Source: Hephaestia caeni
GTDB taxonomy: Bacteria; Pseudomonadota; Alphaproteobacteria; Sphingomonadales; Sphingomonadaceae
Assembly: GCF_003550065.1 (NCBI RefSeq)
Contig: NZ_QXDC01000003.1
Coordinates: 1,151,001-1,215,000 of the forward strand
Direction of reading: 5' to 3'
DNA: 64,000 nucleotides
In this document: positions 45,391 through 55,046 of the stretch, one piece after another
Layout: each line of letters begins with the position of its first letter
How positions within the stretch are numbered: the stretch's first letter is position 1
Notes under the pieces: generated by a model
Told to the model about the DNA's origin: nothing
Databases searched by the model: none
What the model saw: only the letters and a program-made list of their open reading frames with translations
Program-made: the position numbers and the translations under genes

Positions 45391-45421
45391 GCGTTTTGGC
45401 CTCACCTTTGCCTAACCTTCC
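45391..45421 (+). repeat. 31-bp element, copy 2 (upstream of ruvA)
   Basis: 30 of 31 bases match 5048-5078. Direct repeats CCTCACCTT (45400-45408) and CCTAACCTT (45411-45419) are 11 bp apart. It ends 13 bp before the ruvA ATG, thus within the leader or promoter. Confidence 0.7.
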
Positions 45422-45434
45422 ACGGCCGCGATCG

Positions 45435-46028
45435 ATGATCGCGCACCTCACCGGCACGCTCGCCAGCGCGGGGCTCGATCATGCCGTGATCGACGTGGGC
45501 GGCGTCGGCTATCTGGTCGGCGCCTCGGGCCGCACGCTTTCGGCGCTGCCCCCCGTCGGCGGCGTCGTGACGATCCACACCGAGATGCTGGTGTCGGACG
45601 ATGCGATCCGCCTGATGGGCTTCGCCGACGCCGACGAGCGGAACTGGTTCCGCCTGCTCACCACGGTGCAAGGCGTCGGCGCGCGCGTCGCGCTCGCGAT
45701 CCTCTCCACGCTCGCGCCCGCCGATCTCCATGCCGCGATCGCCAAGGGCGACAAGGCGATGGTGTCGCGGGCCAACGGCGTCGGCCCCAAGCTCGCCCAG
45801 CGCATCGTCAACGAATTGAAGGACAAGACCGGCGGCATCGCGCTCGGCGGCGCGAGCGGCGCGGCGGCTCCCACCGGCGCGGGCGCCGATGCGGTCTCCG
45901 CGCTCCTCAACCTTGGCTTCAAGCCCGCCGAGGCGAGCGCTGCCGTCGCCGCGGCCGAGGATGATCTGGGCGCCGGCGCCGGCCTCGACGCGCTGGTCCG
46001 CCTGGCGCTCCGGAAGGCGGCGAAGTGA
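45435..46028 (+). CDS. ruvA: Holliday junction DNA helicase subunit RuvA
   Basis: 197 residues from ATG 45435 ([20 protein letters not shown]). OB-fold domain (1-63), helix-hairpin-helix domains (about 70-140: [39 protein letters not shown]), flexible Ala/Gly linker, and C-terminal domain III (about 150-197) that contacts RuvB. Binds four-way junctions. An SOS box lies upstream. A foreign-looking gene starts at its stop codon (GTGA). Confidence 0.97.
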   Translation: MIAHLTGTLASAGLDHAVIDVGGVGYLVGASGRTLSALPPVGGVVTIHTEMLVSDDAIRLMGFADADERNWFRLLTTVQGVGARVALAILSTLAPADLHAAIAKGDKAMVSRANGVGPKLAQRIVNELKDKTGGIALGGASGAAAPTGAGADAVSALLNLGFKPAEASAAVAAAEDDLGAGAGLDALVRLALRKAAK

Positions 46029-46498
46029 ACTGCGGCGATGATGAACTCATCAGGGAGTTAGCTAAATTTCAACTTCATACTCTTGCTGAGTTGAGGCAAC
46101 TTATATGGGAGCAAAGCACCTCAAGCTATAAATGGCTTAACGCTTCTCTTCTGGCAGTAAACGGGGGCGCTGCACTTTCCATCATCTCGTCCGAAGAGTT
46201 CTCTTATACCTCGAGAGAGGGGGCGGTCGTTGCATTCCTAGCGGGAATCTTATTTGCTCTGCTGGGTGCGCGCATCGGGCAGCATTTCGCACACAAGTCT
46301 ATCCCTCACGTCCAGGAATTTTCAGCGTATTGGCTAAGAGTTGCTGTTAGGGGCGAACGCGATGAGGATATAGAGAACGAGATCCACGGCCAAATGCAAC
46401 AAAGCGCTCGCTTTGGTTGGACGGCGCAGGCCTGCGGCTGGGTATCAATCGTTGCATTCGTTATAGGCGTTTTGGTTGCGGGGTTCGGGCTCAAATGA
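46025..46498 (+). CDS. Low-GC membrane protein inserted between ruvA and ruvB
   Basis: 157 residues from GTG 46025, which overlaps the ruvA stop. Reads [20 protein letters not shown]; helical N-terminus, two transmembrane segments at about 40-56 and 66-84 ([20 protein letters not shown]) and another near the end ([19 protein letters not shown]). No family recognised. GC is about 42-50 percent against roughly 70 in ruvA and ruvB, with AT-ending codons, so it is a recent arrival. By position it would be co-transcribed with ruvAB. Confidence 0.8.
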   Translation: MNCGDDELIRELAKFQLHTLAELRQLIWEQSTSSYKWLNASLLAVNGGAALSIISSEEFSYTSREGAVVAFLAGILFALLGARIGQHFAHKSIPHVQEFSAYWLRVAVRGERDEDIENEIHGQMQQSARFGWTAQACGWVSIVAFVIGVLVAGFGLK

Positions 46499-46574
46499 GC
46501 CTTGGAGATTTATTATGGGCAAGGTGCTTTCGAGCGCTGCCACGGTTGCCGGAACAGCAACGGAAGCTCTTTCG

Positions 46575-47609
46575 ATGACCGACACCGATCGCCTCCTCAC
46601 GCCCGAGCGCAAGCCCGAGGATGTGGACGCCGCGCTGCGCCCCAAAAGCCTCGACGAATTCGTCGGCCAAAAGGGCGCGCGCGATAATCTGCGCGTGTTC
46701 ATCGAGGCGGCGCGGCGGCGCGGCGATGCGCTCGATCACGTTCTTTTCTTCGGGCCCCCCGGCCTCGGCAAGACCACATTGGCGCAGATCATCGCGCGCG
46801 AAATGGGGGTGGGTTTTCGCGCCACCTCCGGCCCCGTCATCGCCAAATCGGGCGATCTCGCCGCGCTGCTCACCAATCTGGAGGACGGCGACGTCCTTTT
46901 CATTGACGAGATCCACCGCCTCCAGCCCGCGGTCGAGGAAGTGCTTTACCCCGCGATGGAGGATCGCGCGCTCGATCTGATGATCGGCGAGGGCCCGTCG
47001 GCGCGCTCGGTCCGCATCGATCTGCCGCGCTTCACCCTCGTCGGCGCGACCACGCGGCAGGGATTGCTGACGACGCCCTTGCGCGATCGCTTCGGCATCC
47101 CGGTGCGGCTCAATTTCTACACCGTGGATGAGCTTGAACACGTCGTTACCCGAGCCGCGCGGCTGCTCGATCTGCATGTCGCCCCCGACGGCGCGCAGGA
47201 GATCGCCCGGCGCGCGCGCGGCACCCCGCGCATCGCCGGCCGCCTCCTGCGCCGCGTCCGCGATTTCGCCAATGTCGCCGGCGCCGCCAGTGTCGATGCC
47301 GCCGCCGCCGATGCCGCGCTCAACCGGCTCGAGGTCGATAGCCTCGGCCTCGACGCGATGGATCGCCGCTATCTCCACATGATCGCCGATATCTATCGCG
47401 GCGGCCCGGTCGGCGTGGAGACGCTTGCCGCCGGCCTCTCCGAACCGCGCGACACGATCGAGGAAGTGATCGAGCCCTACCTCATCCAGCTCGGCCTCGT
47501 CGCCCGCACCGCGCGCGGCCGCTGCCTCAACCCCGCCGGCTGGAAGCACCTCGGCCTCAACCCGCCCGCCGGTAGCCAGGACGGCCTGTTCGATCAGCAG
47601 GGTAAATAG
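46575..47609 (+). CDS. ruvB: Holliday junction branch-migration ATPase RuvB
   Basis: 344 residues from ATG 46575 ([20 protein letters not shown]), the family's usual start. An ATG at 46515 with a better-placed GGAG would add 20 residues encoded by the low-GC insert; which is used is open. AAA+ motor: Walker [14 protein letters not shown], Walker [10 protein letters not shown], sensor 1 LVGATTR, arginine finger region LRDRFGIP, winged-helix C-terminus. Works with RuvA and RuvC. Confidence 0.96.
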   Translation: MTDTDRLLTPERKPEDVDAALRPKSLDEFVGQKGARDNLRVFIEAARRRGDALDHVLFFGPPGLGKTTLAQIIAREMGVGFRATSGPVIAKSGDLAALLTNLEDGDVLFIDEIHRLQPAVEEVLYPAMEDRALDLMIGEGPSARSVRIDLPRFTLVGATTRQGLLTTPLRDRFGIPVRLNFYTVDELEHVVTRAARLLDLHVAPDGAQEIARRARGTPRIAGRLLRRVRDFANVAGAASVDAAAADAALNRLEVDSLGLDAMDRRYLHMIADIYRGGPVGVETLAAGLSEPRDTIEEVIEPYLIQLGLVARTARGRCLNPAGWKHLGLNPPAGSQDGLFDQQGK

Positions 47610-47667
47610 GATCGGGCGCGCCAGCCGCTTGCACCCCCTCGCCGCGTCCCGCTACACGCCGAAGACG

Positions 47668-48135
47668 ATGGTAAACCCGCCCGCCGATCTTCCTCCCGAG
47701 GGCCGCTTCGCCGGGCGTGAGCACCGTTTCCCGGTCCGCGTCTATTTCGAGGACACCGATCTCTCGGGGGTGGTCTATCACGCCAATTACCTGCGCTACA
47801 TGGAACGCGCCCGGTCGGACATGCTCCGCCGCGCCGGGATCGATCAGCGCGCGGCGTGGGAAGATGGGCGCGGCGCCTATGCGATCAGCGAATGCACGAT
47901 CCGCTACCGCGCGCCCGCGCGGCTCGATGATGCGCTGGTGGTCGTTTCTCGGCTCGTCGCGTACGGCGCGGCTTCCTGTCGCATTCATCAACGCGTAAGG
48001 CGCGATACGCTGTTACTCGCCGATGCGTCGGTGGTGGCGGCGTTTGTCGCGCCCTCCGGTCGGCCGGTCCGGCAACCCAGACAGTGGCTCGATGTTTTCG
48101 AGAGCCTGATCGCAGCAGAGGAAGACGATCCTTGA
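47668..48135 (+). CDS. ybgC: Tol-Pal system-associated acyl-CoA thioesterase
   Basis: 155 residues from ATG 47668. Hot-dog fold 4HBT thioesterase: YFEDTDLSGVVYHANYLRYMERARSDML carries the catalytic Asp and the HANYL motif. Hydrolyses acyl-CoA and is always found at the head of tolQRAB. The stop overlaps the tolQ TTG start. Confidence 0.94.
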   Translation: MVNPPADLPPEGRFAGREHRFPVRVYFEDTDLSGVVYHANYLRYMERARSDMLRRAGIDQRAAWEDGRGAYAISECTIRYRAPARLDDALVVVSRLVAYGAASCRIHQRVRRDTLLLADASVVAAFVAPSGRPVRQPRQWLDVFESLIAAEEDDP

Positions 48136-48824
48136 ACCTGTTCTTCAATACCGACGCCGCCACTTTGTCCCCGATCGCGTTGTTCATCCAGGCCGATTGG
48201 GTGGTGAAGTTCGTCATGCTCGGGCTGCTCGCCGCCAGCATCTGGGTGTGGGCGATCATCGTCGGCTTCGGCCGCCGCATCGGTCGCCTGCGCCGCACCA
48301 GTGAGAAGTTCGAAAGCGATTTCTGGAAGGCCGACGATATCGATGCCTTCCACCGTCTGCATAAGGATAGCGCGCTGCCGATCGCGCGCGTGTTCGGGGC
48401 CGGCGTCTCCGAATGGCGGCGTTCGACCGCGGGCAAGACGATCGATCGCGCGGGCACGCGTGAGCGGCTGGCGACGGCGATGGGTGCTGCGATCGCCAGC
48501 GAGATCGATCGGTTGGCGGATCGCCTGAACGTGCTCGCGACGGTCGGCGCGGTCGCGCCCTTCGTCGGACTGTTCGGCACCGTCTGGGGGATCATGCGCG
48601 CCTTCACCGGCATCGCGCAGGCGCAATCGTCGAGCCTCGCGGTGGTGGCGCCCGGCATCGCCGAGGCGTTGTTCGCGACCGCGCTCGGCCTGTTCGCGGC
48701 GATTCCTGCGGTGATCGCCTACAACCGCTTCGGCCACGGCATCAACCGCGTCGAGGCGCGCCTCAACCGGTTCGCCGACGGCTTCCACACCACGCTCAGC
48801 CGCCAGTTGGAGGGGCAGGGCTAG
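48132..48824 (+). CDS. tolQ: Tol-Pal system proton channel subunit TolQ
   Basis: 230 residues from TTG 48132 (overlaps ybgC by 4 bp). MotA/TolQ/ExbB family: first membrane helix at about 18-40 (WVVKFVMLGLLAASIWVWAII), cytoplasmic loop, then VGAVAPFVGLFGTVWGIMRAF and a third helix IAEALFATALGLFAAIPAVIAYN. With TolR it uses the proton gradient to drive TolA at the dividing envelope. A rare TTG start may keep expression low. Confidence 0.95.
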   Translation: MNLFFNTDAATLSPIALFIQADWVVKFVMLGLLAASIWVWAIIVGFGRRIGRLRRTSEKFESDFWKADDIDAFHRLHKDSALPIARVFGAGVSEWRRSTAGKTIDRAGTRERLATAMGAAIASEIDRLADRLNVLATVGAVAPFVGLFGTVWGIMRAFTGIAQAQSSSLAVVAPGIAEALFATALGLFAAIPAVIAYNRFGHGINRVEARLNRFADGFHTTLSRQLEGQG

Positions 48825-48827
48825 CCG

Positions 48828-49271
<444 letters not shown>

Positions 49272-49287
49272 CGGGACGGACGGCCTG

Positions 49288-50169
49288 ATGGATCGTGCGG
49301 AAAAGACCGGGCTCGGCATCGCGATCGCGGGGCATGTCGTGCTGTTCGGCCTGCTCTCGGTGGGTTTCCTCGCGACGCCCAATCCGATGAGCCTCAAATC
49401 CTCGCCGATGGATGTCGCGCTGACCGACGATATCGGGCTCGAATCGAGCGCGCCGACGGTGACGCCGCCGGCGCAGTCGGTCGCCCCCGATCTCGGCGCG
49501 CCGGAAGATGCCGCCGCGCCCGCGCCGTCCGAGGCCGCGCCGCAACCCTTGCCGCCGACCCCGCAGCCCGACGCCGCGCCGCCGCCCAGGCCCGCGCCGG
49601 TCGCCAAGCCGCAGCCGCCCAAGAAGGTCGCGCCGCCGAAGCCCGATCGTGCCGAGCGCACCCCGCCCAAGCGCGAGGCCTCGCCGCCCGCCAAGAAACC
49701 GTCGCCCGCCAAATCGACCGGCAGCGATGCGAAATCGACCCGCGATCGTCCGCGCGGTTCGCGGCTCGGGGACGATTTCCTGAAAGGCATCACCGATCAG
49801 GCGTCGGACAGCAAATCGCAGACGCCGAGCGCGTCGAGCGTCAGCCCGCAGGTGCTTGCCGGGCTCGAAGCCGCGATCCGCCGCCAGATCCAGCCCTGCG
49901 CCGATCGTCAGGTCAATCCCGGCCCCGGCGCGAACGAGATCGTCACCGTGCTCAACCTGCGGCTCAACCGCAACGGCACGCTCGCCGCCGAACCGCGGGT
50001 GGTGCGGCAGGAGGGTGTCGATTCGAGCAACGGCCGCTACAGCCGGCGAGTGATCGATTTGGGGATTGCGGCGTTCAAGGGCTGTTCACCGTTGAAGCTG
50101 CCTCAGGAATATTATCAGACGTCGAATGGCGGCTGGAGCAATCTCAACTACCACTGGCAGCTCCGCTGA
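49288..50169 (+). CDS. tolA: TolA-like cell-envelope spanning protein
   Basis: 293 residues from ATG 49288. One N-terminal membrane anchor (about 8-30, LGIAIAGHVVLFGLLSVGFLA), a Pro/Ala/Lys-rich segment of about 130 residues in place of the long alpha-helix of E. coli TolA, then a C-terminal TonB/TolA-like domain with LAGLEAAIRRQIQPCADRQV and RVIDLGIAAFKGCSPLKLP. Its two Cys could form the disulphide typical of TolA domain III. Links the inner-membrane TolQR motor to Pal and TolB. Confidence 0.9.
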   Translation: MDRAEKTGLGIAIAGHVVLFGLLSVGFLATPNPMSLKSSPMDVALTDDIGLESSAPTVTPPAQSVAPDLGAPEDAAAPAPSEAAPQPLPPTPQPDAAPPPRPAPVAKPQPPKKVAPPKPDRAERTPPKREASPPAKKPSPAKSTGSDAKSTRDRPRGSRLGDDFLKGITDQASDSKSQTPSASSVSPQVLAGLEAAIRRQIQPCADRQVNPGPGANEIVTVLNLRLNRNGTLAAEPRVVRQEGVDSSNGRYSRRVIDLGIAAFKGCSPLKLPQEYYQTSNGGWSNLNYHWQLR

Positions 50170-50179
50170 GGAGGGGACA

Positions 50180-51556
50180 ATGAACCACCATTTCCGACTT
50201 GGACGCTGGCTCGCGGCGCTGGTCGCCGCCGTTGCGGCGTTTCCCGCCGCGGCCCAGCAGGCCGCGGCGCCGCCGCCGCAGCAACCGGGCGGTGCGCCGC
50301 TCGAAGTCAGCGTCACCGGCGGCATCTCGGCGCCGATGCCGATCGCGATCCCGCCGATGCCGACCCCGCAGGTCACGGGGACGCCGGCGGGCAACACCGA
50401 TGTGCTCGGGCAGAAGCTCGCCGATGTGATCGCCGCCGATCTTCGCAATTCGGGGCTGTTCTCGCCGGTGGGCCGCAACGCCCTGCGCGCGATCAGCTTC
50501 CCCGAGGTCACCGCCCCGGCGTTCGATTACTGGGCCGGCTCGGGCGCGCAGGCGCTCGTCCAGGGCTATATCCGCGCCAATGGCGACGGCACGCTCACGG
50601 TCGGCTGCTATCTCTACGACGTGTTCGCGCGCAATGAGTTGACGCGGCAGGGCTTCGTCGTCTCGCCCGCCGATTGGCGCCGCGCGGCGCACAAATGCGC
50701 CGATATGGTCTATACCCGCCTGACGGGCGAAGGCCCCTATTTCGACAGCCGCGTGGTCTATGTCTCGGAAACCGGCCCCAAGGGCAACCGGACCAAGCGG
50801 CTCGCGATCATGGATCAGGACGGCGCCAACCACCGCTTCCTGACCAACGGTCAGTCGATCGTGCTCACCCCGCGCGTCGCGCCCAACCAGCAGTCGATCG
50901 TCTATATGAGCTTCGCCGACAAGCGGCAGTCGATCTATGTCTACGATATCGGCTCGGGGCGGCAGCGGCAGGTGGTGTCGTCGCCCAACCTGACGTTCGC
51001 GCCGCGCTTCTCGCCCGATGGCCGGTACATCCTGTTCTCGATGGCGGTGGGCGGCAATACCGACATCTATCGCGTCTCGGCCTCGGGCGGCCGGCCGCAG
51101 CGGCTCACGACCTCGCCGGGGATCGATACCGGCGGCAGCTATTCGCCAGACGGCTCCAGAATCGTGTTCGAAAGCGATCGCTCGGGCGGGCAGCAACTCT
51201 ATGTGATGGACGCCAACGGCGGCAACCAGCGCCGGATCAGCTTCGGCGGCGGGCGCTATGCGACCCCGGTGTGGAGCCCGCGCGGCGATCTGATCGCGTT
51301 CACCAAATTGGGCGGCGCCTTCCGCATCGGCATCATGTCGCCTTCGGGCGGCGGCGAGAAGATCCTGACCGACGGCTGGCAGGACGAAGGGCCGAGCTGG
51401 TCGCCCAACGGGCGCGTGATCATGTATTTCCGCACCACTCAGGGCGGCCGCGGCACCGCGGACCTGTGGTCGGTCGATCTGACCGGCGTCAACGAGCGCA
51501 AGGTGCCGACTCCGCTTGACGGATCGGACCCGGCTTGGGGACCCTTACGGCCCTGA
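50180..51556 (+). CDS. tolB: Tol-Pal system protein TolB
   Basis: 458 residues from ATG 50180; GAGGGG upstream. Signal peptide (MNHHFRLGRWLAALVAAVAA ...AAAQQ). N-terminal domain (about 35-170) and a six-bladed beta-propeller with repeated FSPDGRYILF, YSPDGSRIVFESDRSGGQQLYVMD, WSPRGDLIAFTK and WSPNGRVIMYF blocks. Periplasmic partner of Pal. Confidence 0.96.
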   Translation: MNHHFRLGRWLAALVAAVAAFPAAAQQAAAPPPQQPGGAPLEVSVTGGISAPMPIAIPPMPTPQVTGTPAGNTDVLGQKLADVIAADLRNSGLFSPVGRNALRAISFPEVTAPAFDYWAGSGAQALVQGYIRANGDGTLTVGCYLYDVFARNELTRQGFVVSPADWRRAAHKCADMVYTRLTGEGPYFDSRVVYVSETGPKGNRTKRLAIMDQDGANHRFLTNGQSIVLTPRVAPNQQSIVYMSFADKRQSIYVYDIGSGRQRQVVSSPNLTFAPRFSPDGRYILFSMAVGGNTDIYRVSASGGRPQRLTTSPGIDTGGSYSPDGSRIVFESDRSGGQQLYVMDANGGNQRRISFGGGRYATPVWSPRGDLIAFTKLGGAFRIGIMSPSGGGEKILTDGWQDEGPSWSPNGRVIMYFRTTQGGRGTADLWSVDLTGVNERKVPTPLDGSDPAWGPLRP

Positions 51557-51638
51557 AGCGTTGACACAGCGCCTGCGAAAGGCGATGGCTTCTGCGATCG
51601 GAGCGGGGGCGTAACGACCAAATCGAGGGAGTATCGAC

Positions 51639-52163
51639 ATGGCCAAATTAACGAATGCGCTCATCATCGGCACCGCGCTCATCGCGGTTGCCGGCTGTTC
51701 CAAGAAGCGTCCCGAAACGCTGCCGCCCGCCCCCAGCGAGACGGCGCCGCCGGTTGATCAGACGACGACGCCCACCGGCCCGACGACCACCGGCGTGGCC
51801 CCCGGCTCGGCGGCTGACTTCCAGCAGTCGGTGACCGCCGACACGGTCCATTTCGATCTCGATCAATACGATATCGATCCGCAGGCGCGCGCGATCCTCG
51901 ACAGCCAGGCTGCGTGGCTGGCGAAATATCCCAACGTCCGCGTGACGATCGAGGGGCATTGCGACGAGCGCGGCACGCGCGAATACAATCTCGCGCTGGG
52001 CGATCGCCGCGCCAATGCGACCAAGAATTATCTCGCGTCGCGCGGTGTCGATGCCTCGCGCATGACGACGATCAGCTACGGCAAGGAACGCCCGGTCGCG
52101 ATGGGGTCGGACGAGGCGAGCTGGGCGCAGAACCGGCGCGCGGTGACCGTCGTCATCGGCTGA
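51639..52163 (+). CDS. pal: Peptidoglycan-associated lipoprotein Pal
   Basis: 174 residues from ATG 51639; GAGGGAG upstream. Lipobox IAVAGC, lipidated Cys20. Thr/Pro-rich linker then OmpA-like domain with VHFDLDQYDIDPQARAILDSQA and RVTIEGHCDERGTREYNLALGDRRA, the peptidoglycan (diaminopimelate) binding motif. Ends the tol cluster, with a terminator after it. Confidence 0.97.
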   Translation: MAKLTNALIIGTALIAVAGCSKKRPETLPPAPSETAPPVDQTTTPTGPTTTGVAPGSAADFQQSVTADTVHFDLDQYDIDPQARAILDSQAAWLAKYPNVRVTIEGHCDERGTREYNLALGDRRANATKNYLASRGVDASRMTTISYGKERPVAMGSDEASWAQNRRAVTVVIG

Positions 52164-52189
52164 TCCGACACTTTCACGTTCCCAGAGGG

Positions 52190-52224
52190 CGCCGCCGGGA
52201 CCGACGGGTTCCGGCGGCGTTTTT
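52190..52224 (+). terminator. Rho-independent terminator after pal
   Basis: CGCCGCCGG (52190-52198) pairs with CCGGCGGCG (52211-52219), inner GACC/GGTT pairs extend it, and TTTTT follows. Confidence 0.9.
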
Positions 52225-52252
52225 CGTGTCGCCGCGCGGCGTTGCTTTCGTC

Positions 52253-52291
52253 TTGCACGCGCCTGTAATTTGATATAATGATGATATCATC
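52253..52291 (+). promoter_or_regulatory. Promoter with palindromic operator of the SPFH operon
   Basis: TTGCAC (52253-52258) and a perfect TATAAT (52274-52279), 15 bp apart, followed by the perfect 12-bp palindrome GATGATATCATC (52280-52291), which would cover the start of transcription. TGATAT also recurs at 52271 and 52282, 11 bp apart. The Arc-like protein encoded at 53213 is a natural candidate to bind here. Confidence 0.6.
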
Positions 52292-52309
52292 TTTTCAGGG
52301 GTGACGATC

Positions 52310-53206
52310 ATGACTCAAACGGTTTCCCAGCTTCTCGATCGTTCGGCGGAGCGGCGCGCGTCGTCGTCGAACGGCTATGCCATGCTGTTGCTGGCGGTCG
52401 CGGCACTCGCGGCGGGCATCTACGGCGCGACGCGGATGCAGGCGGCGCCCGAAACCGGCGGGGCGATCATCGCCGTCGCGGTGGTGGTGTTCGCGTTCGT
52501 CGTGATCGGCTTCTACATGCTCCAGCCCAACCAGGCGGTCGCGATCACCTTGTTCGGATCGTACAAGGGCACCGATCGCGCGGCGGGGCTGCGCTGGGTG
52601 CTGCCGTGGATGATGCGCAAGAAGCTGTCGGTGCGCGCCAACAACGTGATTTCGGACAAGATCAAGGTCAACGATCTGCGCGGCAACCCGATCGAGATGG
52701 CCGCGCAAGTGGTGTGGCGCGTCACCGATACCGCGCAGGCGCTGTTCGATGTCGATGATTACAAGGCGTTCGTGAATGTCCAGATCGAGGCGGCGGTGCG
52801 CACGATCGGCTCACGCTACCCTTATGACGATTTCGAGCATCAGGAAGTCACGTTGCGCGGCAACCACGAACAGATCGGCGGTGAATTGCGCGGTGAGTTG
52901 ATCGCGCGGCTCGAGGTCGCCGGGATCACCGTCGACGAATGCGGCTTCACGCATCTGGCGTACGCCCCCGAAATCGCCAATGCGATGCTGCGGCGTCAGC
53001 AGGCGCAGGCGGTGGTCGCCGCGCGCCAGACGCTCGTCGAGGGCGCGGTCGGCATGGTCGAGATGGCGCTGGCGCAGCTTTCCGAAAAGGATGTCGTCGA
53101 ACTCGATGATGAGCGTCGCGCGTCGATGGTGTCGAACCTGATGGTGGTGCTGTGCGGCGATCGCGATGCGCAGCCCGTCGTCAACACCGGCACGCTCTAT
53201 CAGTAA
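52310..53206 (+). CDS. SPFH/Band 7 (stomatin-prohibitin-flotillin) membrane protein
   Basis: 298 residues from ATG 52310 with AGGGGTG upstream; a GTG at 52301 is also possible. Two N-terminal membrane segments (about 24-43 and 52-71: [19 protein letters not shown]), then the SPFH domain (about 75-235): [62 protein letters not shown], then the helical [29 protein letters not shown] region. Forms oligomeric membrane scaffolds in related proteins. First of three tightly linked genes. Confidence 0.92.
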   Translation: MTQTVSQLLDRSAERRASSSNGYAMLLLAVAALAAGIYGATRMQAAPETGGAIIAVAVVVFAFVVIGFYMLQPNQAVAITLFGSYKGTDRAAGLRWVLPWMMRKKLSVRANNVISDKIKVNDLRGNPIEMAAQVVWRVTDTAQALFDVDDYKAFVNVQIEAAVRTIGSRYPYDDFEHQEVTLRGNHEQIGGELRGELIARLEVAGITVDECGFTHLAYAPEIANAMLRRQQAQAVVAARQTLVEGAVGMVEMALAQLSEKDVVELDDERRASMVSNLMVVLCGDRDAQPVVNTGTLYQ

Positions 53207-53212
53207 CGAATC

Positions 53213-53422
53213 GTGGCGGCTCCGGCAAAGAAAGCGTTTGCGTTGCGGCTCGATCCCGCGCTCCATGCGGCGGTCGAGCGCGCGGCGGCGGCCGATCTCA
53301 GAAGCATCAACGCGGAGGTCGAATGCCTGTTGCGCGAGGCGCTGGCGCGGCGCGGTGTCAGGGTTGCCGAGCCGGTGCGCGCCCGGCGCGGGCGCCCGCC
53401 GAAGCAGGAGGAACCGCAATGA
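53213..53422 (+). CDS. Arc-family ribbon-helix-helix DNA-binding protein
   Basis: 69 residues from GTG 53213, 6 bp after the SPFH gene. Ribbon-helix-helix: the beta strand KKAFALRLDPAL, helix A HAAVERAAAADL, helix B RSINAEVECLLREALARRG; then a basic tail RARRGRPPKQEE with an AT-hook-like RGRP. Arc/MetJ-type proteins bind palindromic operators as dimers of dimers. Ends ATGA-overlapped with the next gene. Confidence 0.9.
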   Translation: MAAPAKKAFALRLDPALHAAVERAAAADLRSINAEVECLLREALARRGVRVAEPVRARRGRPPKQEEPQ

Positions 53423-53688
53423 TGTGGCACAAGCTGGCCAAATGGTATCAGGTGCGTGAAGGCTATTGGTTCGCGCCGAAGCTGTTCGGCTATGGCGCGA
53501 CCCCGGTGACGTGGCAGGGCTGGTTGCTGTCGTTCGGTTTCATGCTGCTGCTGATCGCCGCGATCCGCTTCATCCCCGGCGATCCCGCGCGCTTCACCGT
53601 CGCCGCGGCGCTCGTCCTCGGCTTCTGCATCATCGCCGCGCGCAAGACCGACGGCGGCTGGCGCTGGCGCTGGGGCTCGCGCGACTGA
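53419..53688 (+). CDS. Small two-helix membrane protein
   Basis: 89 residues from ATG 53419 (overlapping the Arc stop; a second ATG follows at once). WHKLAKWYQVREGYWFAPKL start; two membrane segments at about 35-52 (LLSFGFMLLLIAAIRFI) and 58-73 (FTVAAALVLGFCIIAA); Trp/Arg-rich end GGWRWRWGSRD. No family recognised. Last gene of the SPFH operon; could be a partner of the SPFH scaffold. Confidence 0.8.
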   Translation: MMWHKLAKWYQVREGYWFAPKLFGYGATPVTWQGWLLSFGFMLLLIAAIRFIPGDPARFTVAAALVLGFCIIAARKTDGGWRWRWGSRD

Positions 53689-53740
53689 TCGGATTGGCCT
53701 AGCATCGCCGGCAACTACCAGCTTGTCGGGAGTCGAAGCG

Positions 53741-54952
53741 ATGGACGCGGAACTGAACACCGATTGGAGCGCCGCGGGCGAGGCCGAACTCGCCGATGTG
53801 ATCGCGCTGCGCCGCGCGATCCATGCCGAGCCCGAGATCGGCCTCCACTGCCCGCGCACCACCGAAAAGCTCAAGGCCGCGATCGCCGATCTGCCGCTCG
53901 AAATCCGCGAAGGTCCGTCGACCACCGGCTTCGTCGCGATCCTGCGTGGCGGCAGCGACAATGGCCGCACCGTGCTGCTGCGCGGCGACATGGACGCGCT
54001 GCCGATGCAGGAGGAAACCGGGCTGCCCTATGCCTCGACCGTGCCCGGTGCGATGCACGCCTGCGGGCACGATTCGCACAGCGCGATGCTGGCTGGCGCC
54101 GCCCGCGCCCTGTGCGCGCGGCGGGAGACGCTGCCCGGCACGATCGTGTTCATGTTCCAGCCCGGCGAGGAAGGGCATCACGGCGCGCGCTTCATGATCG
54201 AGGACGGCCTGCTCGACGATCCCGCGCCCGACGCCGCGTTCGCGCTCCACATCACCCCCAACGCACCCGCCGGGGTGTTCGTCGGCCGCCCCGGCCCGCT
54301 GCTCGCCTCGGCCGATACGCTGATCGCGACGATCAAGGGCCGCGGCGGCCACGCCGCGATGCCGCACGATTGCGTCGATCCGATCCCCGTCGCGTGCGAG
54401 ATCGTCACCGCGCTCCAGACCTTCATCGCGCGCCAGGTGCCCGTCGCCGATCCCGCGGTGCTGACGATCGCGAAGATCGAAGCGGGGACGACGCACAATA
54501 TCATCCCCGGCGAGGCCAAGCTGCTCGGCACGCTGCGCACGCTGTCGGAGGGAACGCGCGCCATGATGCAGGCGGCGTTCAAGCGCATCGTCACCCACAT
54601 CGCCGCCGCGCACGGCTGCGAAGGCGAAGCGGTGATCGAGCAGGGCTATCCGGTGACGATGAACGACGCACGCGCCACCGCGATGATGAAGGACATCGCG
54701 GGCGATCTCGGCGGCGATGCGGGCTGGCACGCGATGCCCGCGCCGATGATGGGGGCGGAGGATTTCTCGTACGTGCTCCAGAAGGTGCCCGGCGCGATGT
54801 CGTTCATCGGCGTCGCGCCCGCGGGCAGCAACCACCTCACCAACCCGCCGCTCCACAATACCCGGATGACGATCGAAGAGGATGTGATGGCGCGCGGCAT
54901 CGCGATGCACTGCGCGGTCGCCGAACGCTTTCTCGATCGCGGGTTGGGCTGA
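53741..54952 (+). CDS. M20 family metallohydrolase (amidohydrolase, hippurate/N-acyl amino acid type)
   Basis: 403 residues from ATG 53741; GGGAG 13 bases upstream. M20D amidohydrolase: LRRAIHAEPEIGL, RGDMDALPMQEETGL, metal ligands Cys108 and His110 in MHACGHDSH, Glu143/144 in QPGEEG, His170 in ALHITP, and the last His in PPLHNT. The lid domain with GRGGHAAMPHDCVDPI is present. Releases amino acids from N-acyl or amide substrates; no signal peptide. Confidence 0.93.
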   Translation: MDAELNTDWSAAGEAELADVIALRRAIHAEPEIGLHCPRTTEKLKAAIADLPLEIREGPSTTGFVAILRGGSDNGRTVLLRGDMDALPMQEETGLPYASTVPGAMHACGHDSHSAMLAGAARALCARRETLPGTIVFMFQPGEEGHHGARFMIEDGLLDDPAPDAAFALHITPNAPAGVFVGRPGPLLASADTLIATIKGRGGHAAMPHDCVDPIPVACEIVTALQTFIARQVPVADPAVLTIAKIEAGTTHNIIPGEAKLLGTLRTLSEGTRAMMQAAFKRIVTHIAAAHGCEGEAVIEQGYPVTMNDARATAMMKDIAGDLGGDAGWHAMPAPMMGAEDFSYVLQKVPGAMSFIGVAPAGSNHLTNPPLHNTRMTIEEDVMARGIAMHCAVAERFLDRGLG

Positions 54953-54968
54953 ACGTCGATCACGCCTT

Positions 54969-55032
54969 GCTTGTCGAAACACGGCTGTCCGAAGGATCGC
55001 TGAACGCCCTTCGACGGACTTAGGGCGAACGG
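54969..55032 (+). repeat. Decayed GAGCTTGTCGAAG-type repeat
   Basis: The right arm GCCCTTCGACGGACTTAGGG (from 55006) with CGAACGG resembles the arms at 5456-5532; the left part keeps only GCTTGTCGAAA. It fills the gap between the M20 and DMT genes. Confidence 0.5.
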
Positions 55033-55046
55033 ACCGGATTTTGCGC

